DNA from: Archaeoglobus sp. JdFR-27 | Lineage (GTDB): Archaea; Halobacteriota; Archaeoglobi; Archaeoglobales; Archaeoglobaceae | Assembly: GCA_002011235.1 (NCBI GenBank) | Contig: MTMO01000002.1 | Coordinates: 1-64,000, forward strand | Direction: 5' to 3' | Length of the DNA: 64,000 nt | Part shown: positions 19,904-28,904 of the stretch, in pieces | Layout: each line of letters starts with the position of its first letter | Position numbering within the stretch: the stretch's first letter is position 1 | Program-made: the position numbers and the translations under genes | The notes under the pieces: generated by a model | The model's database searches: none | Told to the model about the DNA's origin: nothing | What the model saw: the letters and a program-made list of their open reading frames with translations, nothing else

Positions 19904-20279
19904 TCACAGCATGTAATCTACAAGCTGGCCCTTGTTCTTCATGAGAATATTGTAGACCTCTGCGAACTGAACGATTTCGCCCAGATGTGTTCAGGTGAGC
20001 GAGGTTTGAGTTTATTCTACCATCTCTTACGACCTGCCTCTTTATTTCCTCTATAGCTTTGAGAATCCTTACATAGCTATCTACATTGCGTTTTGATAGG
20101 CTGGTGAGATCGTGGAGTCTGGAATAAAATCTCGCTCTCTCTTCCCTGAGCTGTTGCCTAACTTCATCGGCTAAAGCAGCCTTAAGCTGCCCTTCAACGC
20201 TCGTAATCTCTTTGAAAATCTTGTCCCTTGCATCATTCAAATACCTGTGAACGAAACCGTAATCAGGCCGAAAAGCCAT
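19904..20279 (-). CDS. hypothetical virion/element protein with apparent +1 frameshift near 19984-19990
   Basis: ORF 19773-20279 is protein-like to ...RINSNLAHLNT, then the +1 frame reads LGEIVQFAEVYNILMKNKGQLVDYML* (stop 19904). Confidence 0.55.
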
Positions 20280-20283
20280 CCTA

Positions 20284-20538
20284 TCACCTCTTTATCCCGA
20301 GAAGTCGGTCTATTTCGTCTCTCTTTGCTTGTTCAGCTCTAACTTCTTCTTCGAAACTGGTGTAGTCTATCAGGGCTTCATGCTCTGAGAGTTTCTCGAC
20401 CGCTTCGAGATTCTCTTTCTTCTCTTCATACGCCAGAAGTTTCTCTCTTCTTCCAGGGTACTCCTCGCCAAAGAGTTCCTCGTAAACTCGGGCCTTGATC
20501 AACTCTATATCCCCTTCACTAAGCTCTATTCCACTCAT
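20284..20538 (-). CDS. hypothetical acidic helical protein
   Basis: 84-aa charged ORF overlapping the RHH gene stop. Confidence 0.6.
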   Translation of the reverse strand: MSGIELSEGDIELIKARVYEELFGEEYPGRREKLLAYEEKKENLEAVEKLSEHEALIDYTSFEEEVRAEQAKRDEIDRLLGIKR

Positions 20539-20699
20539 TTTTTCACTCCTTCCTCGTTTTTTCTCAAATACTCCTCTATGGCGGCGTCGATCTCAGCCTT
20601 CAGACTGCCGTGAAGTTTTCCGTGCTTCTCCACAGCAATTTTTCTCAACTGGTCCAGTAAGGACCGATCTATCCGAACAAACCCAGTTTTTGTGGACAT
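20535..20699 (-). CDS. small RHH-like protein (54 aa)
   Basis: MSTKTGFVRIDRSLLDQLRKIAVEKHGKLHGSLKAEIDAAIEEYLRKNEEGVKK*. Confidence 0.65.
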   Translation of the reverse strand: MSTKTGFVRIDRSLLDQLRKIAVEKHGKLHGSLKAEIDAAIEEYLRKNEEGVKK

Positions 20700-20932
20700 G
20701 TTAGTTTGTGCGAAAATAGACTTTTTAAATCAGATCGTCAACAGAATTATAAAATCATGAGATATTTTATAGTTGAAGAGTTAGAGGGAGCAGCAGAAGT
20801 AGCCTGGTCTCCGATTGGATTTAAAAAAATGTGAGGGGGAGAAGCCTACGAGACCAAGCTCAAAGCAAGCGAAGACGAGGCATTTTCACGGTATTGGTTC
20901 ACTGCAACAGACTTCTTAAGGATAGGTCAATC

Positions 20933-21793
20933 TCAGTAGCCGATGAGGTTCATCGTCTTCTGATCACTTTCTCTCGAAGGGAGATAAAACAGCAAATTAT
21001 CGTATTTTTTGGATGTAAACAGTTCAAAATTTTTAATTCTAGATAGAGTTACCTCAGCATGCAACAGATAATACCCTGGTGGCAGATTAGAGGTATTAAT
21101 GAACAAATAGTATATTCCGTCCTTCTTCCTACCTGACATATATGTGGAAGAGTTTTTCGATTCCTCTAGTATTATGAAATCAATCTGTTGGAAATAATTT
21201 TTATCAGTTTCATTTATTTTGCTTAAAGTTATCCAACATTTGCCTGATGGTTGGCCTGTATCTTTTATCATGAGAGACAATACATCAGTTTCAGTACGTG
21301 GGGAATGAATAACCTCAATTGAATAAGAACCACACAGTAAAAAGTAAGACAAATGCCATAGAAAAATTACAAAAAATGAAATGACAAGGAAATAGAATAT
21401 AACAAAGACGTACCCTAAAAAAATTTTTAATTTAGCGGTAGTTTCAATCTTGCTATTTATACGTTTAATTAAGTTTTTCAAAAATTTTAAATCATATCCT
21501 CCAAAATAAAAGCCGATAAGGATAGAAGTGATTGCAATTAAAGATACCATTACATTTATCGCCTCGGATGATAGCTTCCAGTTTCTAAAATAAAACGTAA
21601 AAATAAATGTAAGAGAAATATATGTTAACATAATTATTGGGATTAAAAACATTAAAAAACCTAAAACTCCACTAAGTTCTTCCAATTGCTTTTTTCGTTT
21701 TTTATCCCACGTCCAAATTGAGTAACCTCTTGTCAGCAAAAACAATAACAGTACTACGCCCTCAAATATCAAAATAAACACGACAGTATGCAT
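20933..21793 (-). CDS. hypothetical membrane protein
   Basis: 286 aa with several N-terminal TM segments and a soluble C-terminal domain. Confidence 0.65.
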   Translation of the reverse strand: MHTVVFILIFEGVVLLLFLLTRGYSIWTWDKKRKKQLEELSGVLGFLMFLIPIIMLTYISLTFIFTFYFRNWKLSSEAINVMVSLIAITSILIGFYFGGYDLKFLKNLIKRINSKIETTAKLKIFLGYVFVIFYFLVISFFVIFLWHLSYFLLCGSYSIEVIHSPRTETDVLSLMIKDTGQPSGKCWITLSKINETDKNYFQQIDFIILEESKNSSTYMSGRKKDGIYYLFINTSNLPPGYYLLHAEVTLSRIKNFELFTSKKYDNLLFYLPSRESDQKTMNLIGY

Positions 21794-22023
21794 TACAAGA
21801 TATACATCGAGGCTAAGATGTTTTGATTGGAGTACTCCACCAATTTCAATAAAGCTGCCGACACACCTGCAAGTAAGGTAACCGCAAAAACCAACTCCTC
21901 CAAATAACTCTCTTCTCTATTTTTTCTCCGTCTTCTAAACACCAAAATAATCTAGCTATTTTTCTATTTAAAAATTAGGTATAGATATTGATTGTCGTTA
22001 TCTACTGGATTAAAAACAGGGCC

Positions 22024-22320
22024 CTATACCATATAATACATGAAATAGATGCTGCCATCTCCTGGATCCTCAGTTACGATATTGCCCTCCTCATCCCGGC
22101 TCACTTTGCGTACCTGAAAGTTGAATATCCTGACCTCGTAGAATCGCTCAAGTTCGTCGAAATCCTTGCAACCATAGCTTTGAGCAACAATTTGTCTCAT
22201 TTCTTCTTCACTCTTGGCTTGGTTCTCGTACTTGAACAGATTCGAACAAAATATGTGTATTTCGGGCTTCTCTGTAGTTCGAATTTGCTTCTCCAACCGT
22301 TCAACTTTGTTTTTTAACAA
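22024..22320 (-). CDS. hypothetical protein
   Basis: 98-aa ORF in a tightly packed minus-strand gene run. Confidence 0.55.
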   Translation of the reverse strand: MLKNKVERLEKQIRTTEKPEIHIFCSNLFKYENQAKSEEEMRQIVAQSYGCKDFDELERFYEVRIFNFQVRKVSRDEEGNIVTEDPGDGSIYFMYYMV

Positions 22321-22327
22321 AACTAAA

Positions 22328-22747
22328 TCACCTCCTCATTTTTTCAACAAGCTTCTCCAGCTTCGAAATTCGCTCCTCAAGCTCTGAGAATTCGATTGTC
22401 TTGAGCTGCAGATTTAGCAGTCGAGAAAGTGAGTTTACTGTAGTAGGCTGGATCCTCTTCGAAAGCAATTCCTGGACTATTCGCTCGATGAAGGACTGCA
22501 GATCGTCAATCTTGCGAAGCTTAATTTGCCTAAATTCTTCTAACTCGACTGGTGTGATGTGTTTCTTGTGATTGAAGATATTTGTTCGATTCAATCCAAG
22601 ATTGGGGAATTTCCTGATTATTTCGCCAGAAGTTTTGCCCTCTAGGAGCATCCGGTCGATTTGTTCCCTATACGGGCTCCTGCAGATCTTACATTGCCCG
22701 TTTCCGTTGGATCCAGAGCTTGAGCTGTTAAGTCTGTTTTGCGCCAT
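22328..22747 (-). CDS. zinc/HTH-type DNA-binding protein of mobile-element type
   Basis: CKICRSPYREQIDRMLLEGKTSGEIIRKFPNLGLNRTNIFNHKKHI. Confidence 0.65.
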   Translation of the reverse strand: MAQNRLNSSSSGSNGNGQCKICRSPYREQIDRMLLEGKTSGEIIRKFPNLGLNRTNIFNHKKHITPVELEEFRQIKLRKIDDLQSFIERIVQELLSKRIQPTTVNSLSRLLNLQLKTIEFSELEERISKLEKLVEKMRR

Positions 22748-22780
22748 GTTAAGGTTGTTAAGCCAATTGACTTTAAAAAC

Positions 22781-23137
22781 TCAATCGACCTCTAGAGTCT
22801 TGATGACTGCTTCGCGGCAACTCCTATGCCTGTTCAGAGCAGATGCGCAAATTCGTATGAATTCGACCTCGTCAACATGCCATTTAAGTGCTCTAGGATC
22901 CGCCTGCAACGCTAGTTGTCTCAGTTCTTTCTCAAGGTGTTTTACATCTTCGAGGTATTCACTGAATTTCGATTTAATTTCGCTCCTACAATCCTCACAA
23001 ATGGTATTGTAGATACTTTCTTGAAATTCAATAAATTTGGGATGGAATGCCAAAAGTCCCTTAGTGCTTAAGTCGATCGTTGGTTTTATAGCTCTTTCAA
23101 GCCTCTTTATCCGCTTCTTCATATCTCTCGACCTCAC
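22781..23137 (-). CDS. hypothetical protein
   Basis: 118-aa charged ORF overlapping the upstream gene. Confidence 0.55.
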   Translation of the reverse strand: MRSRDMKKRIKRLERAIKPTIDLSTKGLLAFHPKFIEFQESIYNTICEDCRSEIKSKFSEYLEDVKHLEKELRQLALQADPRALKWHVDEVEFIRICASALNRHRSCREAVIKTLEVD

Positions 23138-23468
23138 TACTGGGTTTCTCTTCTAATTCCCTCAAGAATTCTTTTACCATCTTTCTGAAGTCAAACTGAC
23201 TTATCCGTATTTGTTTAAAGAGCATACCCGCTTCGGAGAGACATATGCTTAATCTCGATATAACTAATGCGGATGTAAGGTAAGCTTCTCCCTCTTTTTT
23301 GATGTCTATCTTCCTAAGTTTATCCTCGATCGCTCTCAGAATCGTCAACAGTGTACGGATGTCGTGCTGTATGTATTTCGGCGTCTTAAGTTCTATTGGC
23401 TCATTTATCTCTATCTCTATCTCAAGCGGTTTGTCAAGTTCAAGCTTTATTTCTGCCGCTTTTCTCAA
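23097..23468 (-). CDS. hypothetical protein
   Basis: 123-aa ORF in the same gene run. Confidence 0.55.
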   Translation of the reverse strand: MRKAAEIKLELDKPLEIEIEINEPIELKTPKYIQHDIRTLLTILRAIEDKLRKIDIKKEGEAYLTSALVISRLSICLSEAGMLFKQIRISQFDFRKMVKEFLRELEEKPSSEVERYEEADKEA

Positions 23469-23545
23469 TTCATCACCTCCTTAATGGTTTTTAGCGAAAT
23501 GAGGAATGTGATCATGAGGATCCAAGAGATTGAGTCATTTTAAAC

Positions 23546-24049
23546 TCAAATTTTAATCTGCTCTCTCATCTCGGGAAATGCTTTGAAAAAGAGATCCCGG
23601 GCCCTCCTGAGGCTTATGTTGTTCTTCTGAGCAAAAACATCTAGGTTCGTATTAACAACTCCTTCGACCGTATTTCCAGTTTTCTCAGTTTCGTGTTTAA
23701 AAGTCCAAAAATCGTTCAGCTTTGAAAGAACTGGATGCTCTTTTATGAGTGTGATAAGATGGCTGTCTTCTTCGGCTTGCTGGATCTCCTGCTCCTCTTT
23801 TTTCTCTTTTATTAATTCGTCCAATTGTACCTCAATCTCATCAAGCTTAGAAACTCGTTCTTTAATCTCCTCAATCTGTTGTTTTAGTTCCATGATTTTA
23901 AGGAGGTCTTGAGAAACGTTACTGTTGTTTCCATAGAGGTAGTTCTCAAGAAGCTGATTGACTAACCTGCTGAGGTTAATATTTCTCCTCTTTGCTTCTT
24001 CCAGGAGATCTATCCTTAAGTATAACGATCTTGACATGCACCCTTGCAT
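23546..24049 (-). CDS. RHH-like N-terminus plus coiled-coil regulator
   Basis: MSRSLYLRIDLLEEAKRRNINLSRLVNQLLENYL followed by a heptad-rich segment; resembles the Int(N) RHH. Confidence 0.65.
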   Translation of the reverse strand: MQGCMSRSLYLRIDLLEEAKRRNINLSRLVNQLLENYLYGNNSNVSQDLLKIMELKQQIEEIKERVSKLDEIEVQLDELIKEKKEEQEIQQAEEDSHLITLIKEHPVLSKLNDFWTFKHETEKTGNTVEGVVNTNLDVFAQKNNISLRRARDLFFKAFPEMREQIKI

Positions 24050-24066
24050 AAGCTCACCTTAAAACT

Positions 24067-24198
24067 CTGTTAGTTCTAACAGAAAGTCCTGTTAGAATTG
24101 CTTGTCTTTCTTTTCTAAAAATAAATAACAGGAATAACCTAGTACTATAACAGAAGTTTCTAACAACAGTTCTGTTAGAGGGCTCTAATATATTAGAG
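24067..24198. promoter_or_regulatory. cluster of inverted repeats (CTGTTAG/CTAACAG family and a 16-bp palindrome)
   Basis: CTGTTAG-TT-CTAACAG (24067-24082), CTGTTAG (24089-24095), TCTAACA...TGTTAGA (24159-24179), CTCTAATATATTAGAG (24183-24198). Confidence 0.6.
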
Positions 24199-24205
24199 AA
24201 CATAA

Positions 24206-24448
24206 TCATACTCTCTCATCCTCTTTTTTATTTTTGTTATTCAATAATTGAATTAATGTTGAGATCTTGATTGAAATTTCCATTGAGATAGCGTGCATCG
24301 CTTTTTTATCTTCTCGCCCAAGTTGTCTGTTTAAGGAACTCACAAGCATTGTTATTTCGTCCACGACATCAATCACTCTCATTTTACGCTCCAGTTCAAG
24401 CTTCTCCAAGGAATACCTCTTAACGCTGAAAGAGCTCATGGTCTTCAC
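24206..24448 (-). CDS. hypothetical protein
   Basis: 80-aa helical ORF. Confidence 0.55.
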   Translation of the reverse strand: MKTMSSFSVKRYSLEKLELERKMRVIDVVDEITMLVSSLNRQLGREDKKAMHAISMEISIKISTLIQLLNNKNKKEDERV

Positions 24449-24450
24449 GG

Positions 24451-24615
24451 CTAATCTTCTACTGGCTTGATCAGGAGATTTCCATCGTTAGTTATGCTAA
24501 TGGAGACCTCGTCATTCCTCGCCTTATCTCTGCACCACCAAGCTGGTAGAGGAATCACTCTGCTTTCCTTAATCCGCCAGATCTTTTGTCTCCGAACTTT
24601 TACGACCTCATCCAT
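24451..24615 (-). CDS. small AbrB-like protein (54 aa)
   Basis: MDEVVKVRRQKIWRIKESRVIPLPAWWCRDKARNDEVSISITNDGNLLIKPVED*. Confidence 0.6.
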   Translation of the reverse strand: MDEVVKVRRQKIWRIKESRVIPLPAWWCRDKARNDEVSISITNDGNLLIKPVED

Positions 24616-25313
24616 CTTTATCTCACCTCTCTAAGCAAATTCTAAAGTCCAAATCCAAACCTCATCTTAGACTTTTTAAATAGACATGAATAATCTATTG
24701 GTCTAAGTAAAAGTGAAGTGTTTGTTATCAAACCCATACAAATTAATCTAAAATTCGAACTACACACGGTTCAGTTTATTTCGATAGTTTAATTTAAGCT
24801 CCATTTTCTTCGACAAAAATCGAATTAATATTCGTAATAGTCTTGAGGATAGACTCTAAAAGAGCGATTACAGTAATGTAATTAAGGGTTTTAATTCCTC
24901 CATTTAAGCAAAAAACCGCTGAACAGCGAGCCTCAAACCATCTATAAGTCAATTCATAAAGTCTTGGATACGATTTTCACTCCGCATCCGCAGAATAGAA
25001 ATCAATTTTTAACCGTTAAACGTCGAAAACAAATCAAGGCAAAATGATCCAAATTTCTGGTACTGAAATGAGTACGGAAAATTTTCTTCTTCGGAAATTG
25101 ACGAACTACTTAGTTTTAAAACATTCGTGGACTAGCAGGCTTAACTGTTTATGAATTTTCGGTCGCCGATAGCAAAAAAAATTAGACTTTAAATACCACC
25201 AAATTCACGACTTGTAGATTGGTGTAAGGTGTTTGAGGTTAATTCTAAGTTAACTAAAATGTTGATCTGAATCGAGAAAAAAAGATTTTATAGATCTGCT
25301 GAGATGTAAAATT

Positions 25314-25907
25314 ATGATTATTAGTCCCTCAAAAAGAGTAATGGTTTTTATTGATGGAGGTTATTTGAAAAAGATTTTAAAAGAGGAGTTTGGTGATAGA
25401 ATTGTTGATGATCCTCTAATTTTCTTTCAAGCATTAAATTATTTAATATCTAGAATCCAAGATGGTTTTTCGCCTTATGCTCATCCTGAAATTGTTAGAA
25501 CATATTATTATGACGCAATAGTATTACCTAGCGATGAAAAATACAATGAGCAAGAAAAATATTTTAAAATCATCCAGCAGAAATTGACTTCTTTTGAAGT
25601 AAAACTTGGTAGACTAATTAGAGGAAAAGAAACAAAACAGAAGGGTGTTGATGTACTTTTATCAATAGATCTGACAGTTAAAGCTTTTTTAAATCATTAT
25701 GATCTCGCTGTAATCGTTGCTGGTGATGATGATTTCTTAGATGCCATTAAAGTTGTGAAAGATTTAACTGGAAAGAAGATAGAAGGAGTATATTCCAAAA
25801 AGAATACATCAGAGAGGTTGATAGAAAGTTTTGACTATCGATACCCTGTTCTTCCGTACCCACTCTACGACAAGTTCAAGATTGTAGAACTTGATCAGAG
25901 AAGCTAA
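25314..25907 (+). CDS. NYN/PIN-like domain protein (LabA/DUF88-like)
   Basis: VMVFIDGGYLKKIL...KGVDVLLSIDLTVKAF...LAVIVAGDDDFLDAIK. Confidence 0.85.
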   Translation: MIISPSKRVMVFIDGGYLKKILKEEFGDRIVDDPLIFFQALNYLISRIQDGFSPYAHPEIVRTYYYDAIVLPSDEKYNEQEKYFKIIQQKLTSFEVKLGRLIRGKETKQKGVDVLLSIDLTVKAFLNHYDLAVIVAGDDDFLDAIKVVKDLTGKKIEGVYSKKNTSERLIESFDYRYPVLPYPLYDKFKIVELDQRS

Positions 25908-26776
25908 AATCTCTCCAGTACTTGTCGTAGATCTTCTTAAGCTCCTCTTCATCTTGGAAATCGTAATAAACCAAATCCACATCTCCACTCAATGCATGAC
26001 CAAGTAAGATCTTTTTTACTGCTGTAGGCATCCCCAACCTATCGCTTTGCTGAGAAAAGAATTTCCTGAGGAATTTTATCTTGAAGTCTGGCTGGAGATA
26101 TCGGAGAGTTCTCCTGATCGTCGTGTCGGAGAAGAGCCTCAGTTTAGACAAGCTGGAAATATTCTCTAGGTATTCTAAAAGCTGAGCCTTCGCTTCTTCT
26201 GTAAAGAATGTTACCCGATCTTCGAAATCCTTCGCTACTTCTGCCTTAATGTAGATAATCCTCTCATCTACATTGATGTCATCTAAAGTTAGCCTGTATA
26301 ACTCTTCGGCTCTGAGGCCTGATGTAGCTCCCAATAAGATGCAGGACTTCAGCCTGAGTTTGTTTACCCCAGTCAGGACCGCATCGATTTTCTCCAACAA
26401 CGAACTGATCCTCTGTCGCTTGATTACCAGTTTCCGCCGCTTAGGTCTCTTTGGCAGCTTTAAACGGCTAGCGAATGGAGCCCTGATCTCTCGCATGAGC
26501 ATTCTTATCGCTAAAACAGTCTTATGAAGTTCTGAGTAGCTGTATTTCGATTTAATTTCGTTTATATAAATAATTATGTCGTCAAGATTACAAGAGTAAG
26601 ACATTTCCCTTGAGAATCGGTTCAATCTCCGTTCAACGCTGCGGATGTATCTCTCCGTATCTCCTGCAAGCTTTAGATCTCTGATAACATTCTTGATGTC
26701 TTCTTTTGACCAGGAAACAGAATTAGAAAGTAAGCCGCCGGCGGGATTTGAACCCGCGACCTGGTGATTACGAGTC
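25876..26776 (-). CDS. Int(C): C-terminal part of the split tyrosine recombinase
   Basis: ATSGLRAEELYRLTLDDINV...SDRLGMPTAVKKILLGHALSGDVDLVYYDF; reads through the tRNA/att as TRNHQVAGSNPAGGL. Confidence 0.9.
26731..26776 (+). repeat. attR (46 bp), within tRNA-Thr
   Basis: Identical to 14379-14424. Confidence 0.95.
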
Positions 26777-26806
26777 ACCCGCTCTGGCCAGCTGAGCTAC
26801 GGCGGC
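26733..26806 (-). tRNA. tRNA-Thr(CGT)
   Basis: GCCGCCG acceptor, anticodon stem/loop GGTGA-CTCGTAA-TCACC, T arm GCGGG-TTCAAAT-CCCGC, CGGCGGC, discriminator T. Confidence 0.92.
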
Positions 26807-26993
26807 TTTTGATCTAGCTGAGTTTAGTGAAATGCAAGGTTAATTAAATTTTTTCTTATTAAAAGTTGAATTATACTCCGATACTCTAATTATGCTCTAA
26901 TCGAATACCGGGAGGCAATTTATAGATTTATTCGCAGAAATCATCGGAAAAAATATGTTAAGAGATGTAACTTTATCTGAAAGTATATAGAGC

Positions 26994-28184
26994 TTAATTG
27001 GACTTCAACGCGGATTTCAACTCCTCAAGAGTTGTTTTTTGGATACTAAAACCTTCTAATTTCAACATCTCCCTTACCGCAGTAAGAACCTTGATTCCAG
27101 CTCCCGTGAGAACACACAGGAATTTCTTGCCAGAATATCCATTTTCTGATAGCTTTTTTATTGCAGCAATCGTCGTCGCAGAAGCTGGTTGAACGAATAT
27201 ACCACTTTTCGAGAGCATTCTTTGAGCTTTAAGGATCTCGTGATCCGAAACCGCCATCACCATTCCATGTTTTTTGAGCTTCCTCAGTACCTCATTTCCG
27301 CTTGGAGGTGATGGGTCTGCTATTGCTCCTGCTATCGTTTTAGGTTCTTCAACTTCCTCAATGTAATCAACACCTTTTTCGTAGGCTTTGGCAATTGGTG
27401 AACACCCTTCAGCCTGAACAGCAATAAATTTAGGAATTTTTGATAGTACTCCTGAGGATTTTAATTCAAGAAAAGCTTTCAATATTCCCCTCAAAAGTCC
27501 TCCGGAACCTGTGGGCACAACCACGTAATCGATGTTTTCACCTTTTGACATCCACTCGGCGATTTCAAAACCAATAGTCTTGTAACCTTCAACCCTAAAC
27601 GGGTCATCTGAATTTATGAAGTAGATGCCAGTCTCTTTCCCTATCTCCAAGCTCCTTCTGTAGATTTCCCCAAACTTAGCTTCCACTTCGATGAGATTCG
27701 AGCTATAAACCACGATTGGATATATCTTTTCTTCAGGTATATCTGATCTCACAAGAATCGTGGTTTTCAGACCTGCTCTTGCTCCGTAGGCAGATATGGA
27801 GGCAGCCATGTTTCCTGTTGAAACAGTTCCTATTCTTTGGTAACCAAGCTTAATTGCTCTTATAACGCCGATTAATGTTCCTCTGTCCTTAAATGACCAA
27901 GTAGGATTTTGGGTTTCATCTTTTAGGTATATTACATTACCCAGCTCATCAGACAACTTGTCTGAGCGGATAACTGGTGTGTTTCCTTCACCCAAGCTGA
28001 GTTCACCGATCAATTGTTGACTGACAAAGGGGTAGAAATCTGAGAACCTCTCCCAGACGATTTCGGAGTCTTTGATCTTACCCTTCACATGTTCCACTTC
28101 CAAGGGCTCATTACAATCTTTGCACCTTTGATAGGCACCATCCATAGAGTAATCTTTTCCGCAAGAAGTGCAAATCAGTTTCAT
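26994..28184 (-). CDS. thrC: threonine synthase
   Basis: N-terminal Zn ribbon CTSCGKDYSMDGAYQRCKDC; PLP motif TWSFKDRG. Confidence 0.93.
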   Translation of the reverse strand: MKLICTSCGKDYSMDGAYQRCKDCNEPLEVEHVKGKIKDSEIVWERFSDFYPFVSQQLIGELSLGEGNTPVIRSDKLSDELGNVIYLKDETQNPTWSFKDRGTLIGVIRAIKLGYQRIGTVSTGNMAASISAYGARAGLKTTILVRSDIPEEKIYPIVVYSSNLIEVEAKFGEIYRRSLEIGKETGIYFINSDDPFRVEGYKTIGFEIAEWMSKGENIDYVVVPTGSGGLLRGILKAFLELKSSGVLSKIPKFIAVQAEGCSPIAKAYEKGVDYIEEVEEPKTIAGAIADPSPPSGNEVLRKLKKHGMVMAVSDHEILKAQRMLSKSGIFVQPASATTIAAIKKLSENGYSGKKFLCVLTGAGIKVLTAVREMLKLEGFSIQKTTLEELKSALKSN

Positions 28185-28247
28185 ACGTTTATGTTTCTCT
28201 TCTCTTGATAAGTAGTTTACCTATATAGCTGTCACTTTAAACTCATG

Positions 28248-28856
28248 TTAATCCGATTTTTCCGTTATAATAGATAAAATAAACTTGGCCAACTCTTCAA
28301 TTTGATTGGGATAGAAAAACTTAGGCATATTGGGGTTTATAGGACCGATGGGACTGATAGGACTGCCACTTTTTGTAAGAACAACGGCTAAAATATCTCC
28401 TTTTTTGTGCTCATTGCTCGTCTCTTTATCCTCTTTATCCAGTAAATCAATAAGCTTTTTAAGCTCTTTCTCATTCCTAGCGACTGCTATACCCTTGCAA
28501 AACTCCTTTTTAAACCCCTCTGTAATGATAATATCATATTCTGAAAAAAATCTGGTTAGATCTTCGAGGGAGAGTTCTTTTTTAGAGAATTTATTTGAGG
28601 GAGGGTTACTTTGTAGATTTAAATCTTCGAGATGGATTTGGTAAGCCATCTTAACTGGGGAAAGCACGATTACATCAGCTCCAGCTCTATAAATCCTCCA
28701 AGAATCCTTTCCTTCTCTGTCCATTTCGAAATTTTTGTTGGTATGTTTGATAACACCTACTCTGTAACCTCTCTCAGAGAAGTATTTTACGAGCTCTGAG
28801 ATTATAGCCGTCTTTCCTGATTTTGAAAAGCCGATAAAACTGATTGTTTTTTTCAT
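28248..28856 (-). CDS. mobB: molybdopterin-guanine dinucleotide biosynthesis protein MobB
   Basis: ISFIGFSKSGKTAIISELVKYFSERGYRVGVIKHTNKNFEMDREGKDSWRIYRAGADVIVLSP. Confidence 0.9.
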   Translation of the reverse strand: MKKTISFIGFSKSGKTAIISELVKYFSERGYRVGVIKHTNKNFEMDREGKDSWRIYRAGADVIVLSPVKMAYQIHLEDLNLQSNPPSNKFSKKELSLEDLTRFFSEYDIIITEGFKKEFCKGIAVARNEKELKKLIDLLDKEDKETSNEHKKGDILAVVLTKSGSPISPIGPINPNMPKFFYPNQIEELAKFILSIITEKSD

Positions 28857-28904
28857 TTCCCATTTAAAATGTTTTTAAAACCCATTCTCTTAAAGTTCAT
28901 CCGA

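Larger units (their letters stand above)
14379..26776. mobile_element. integrated SSV-type element with tail tape-measure gene (12,352 bp excised form plus duplicated 46-bp att)
   Basis: Perfect 46-bp direct repeats 14379-14424 and 26731-26776, the latter inside tRNA-Thr; integrase split between both ends; phage-like content. Confidence 0.9.
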
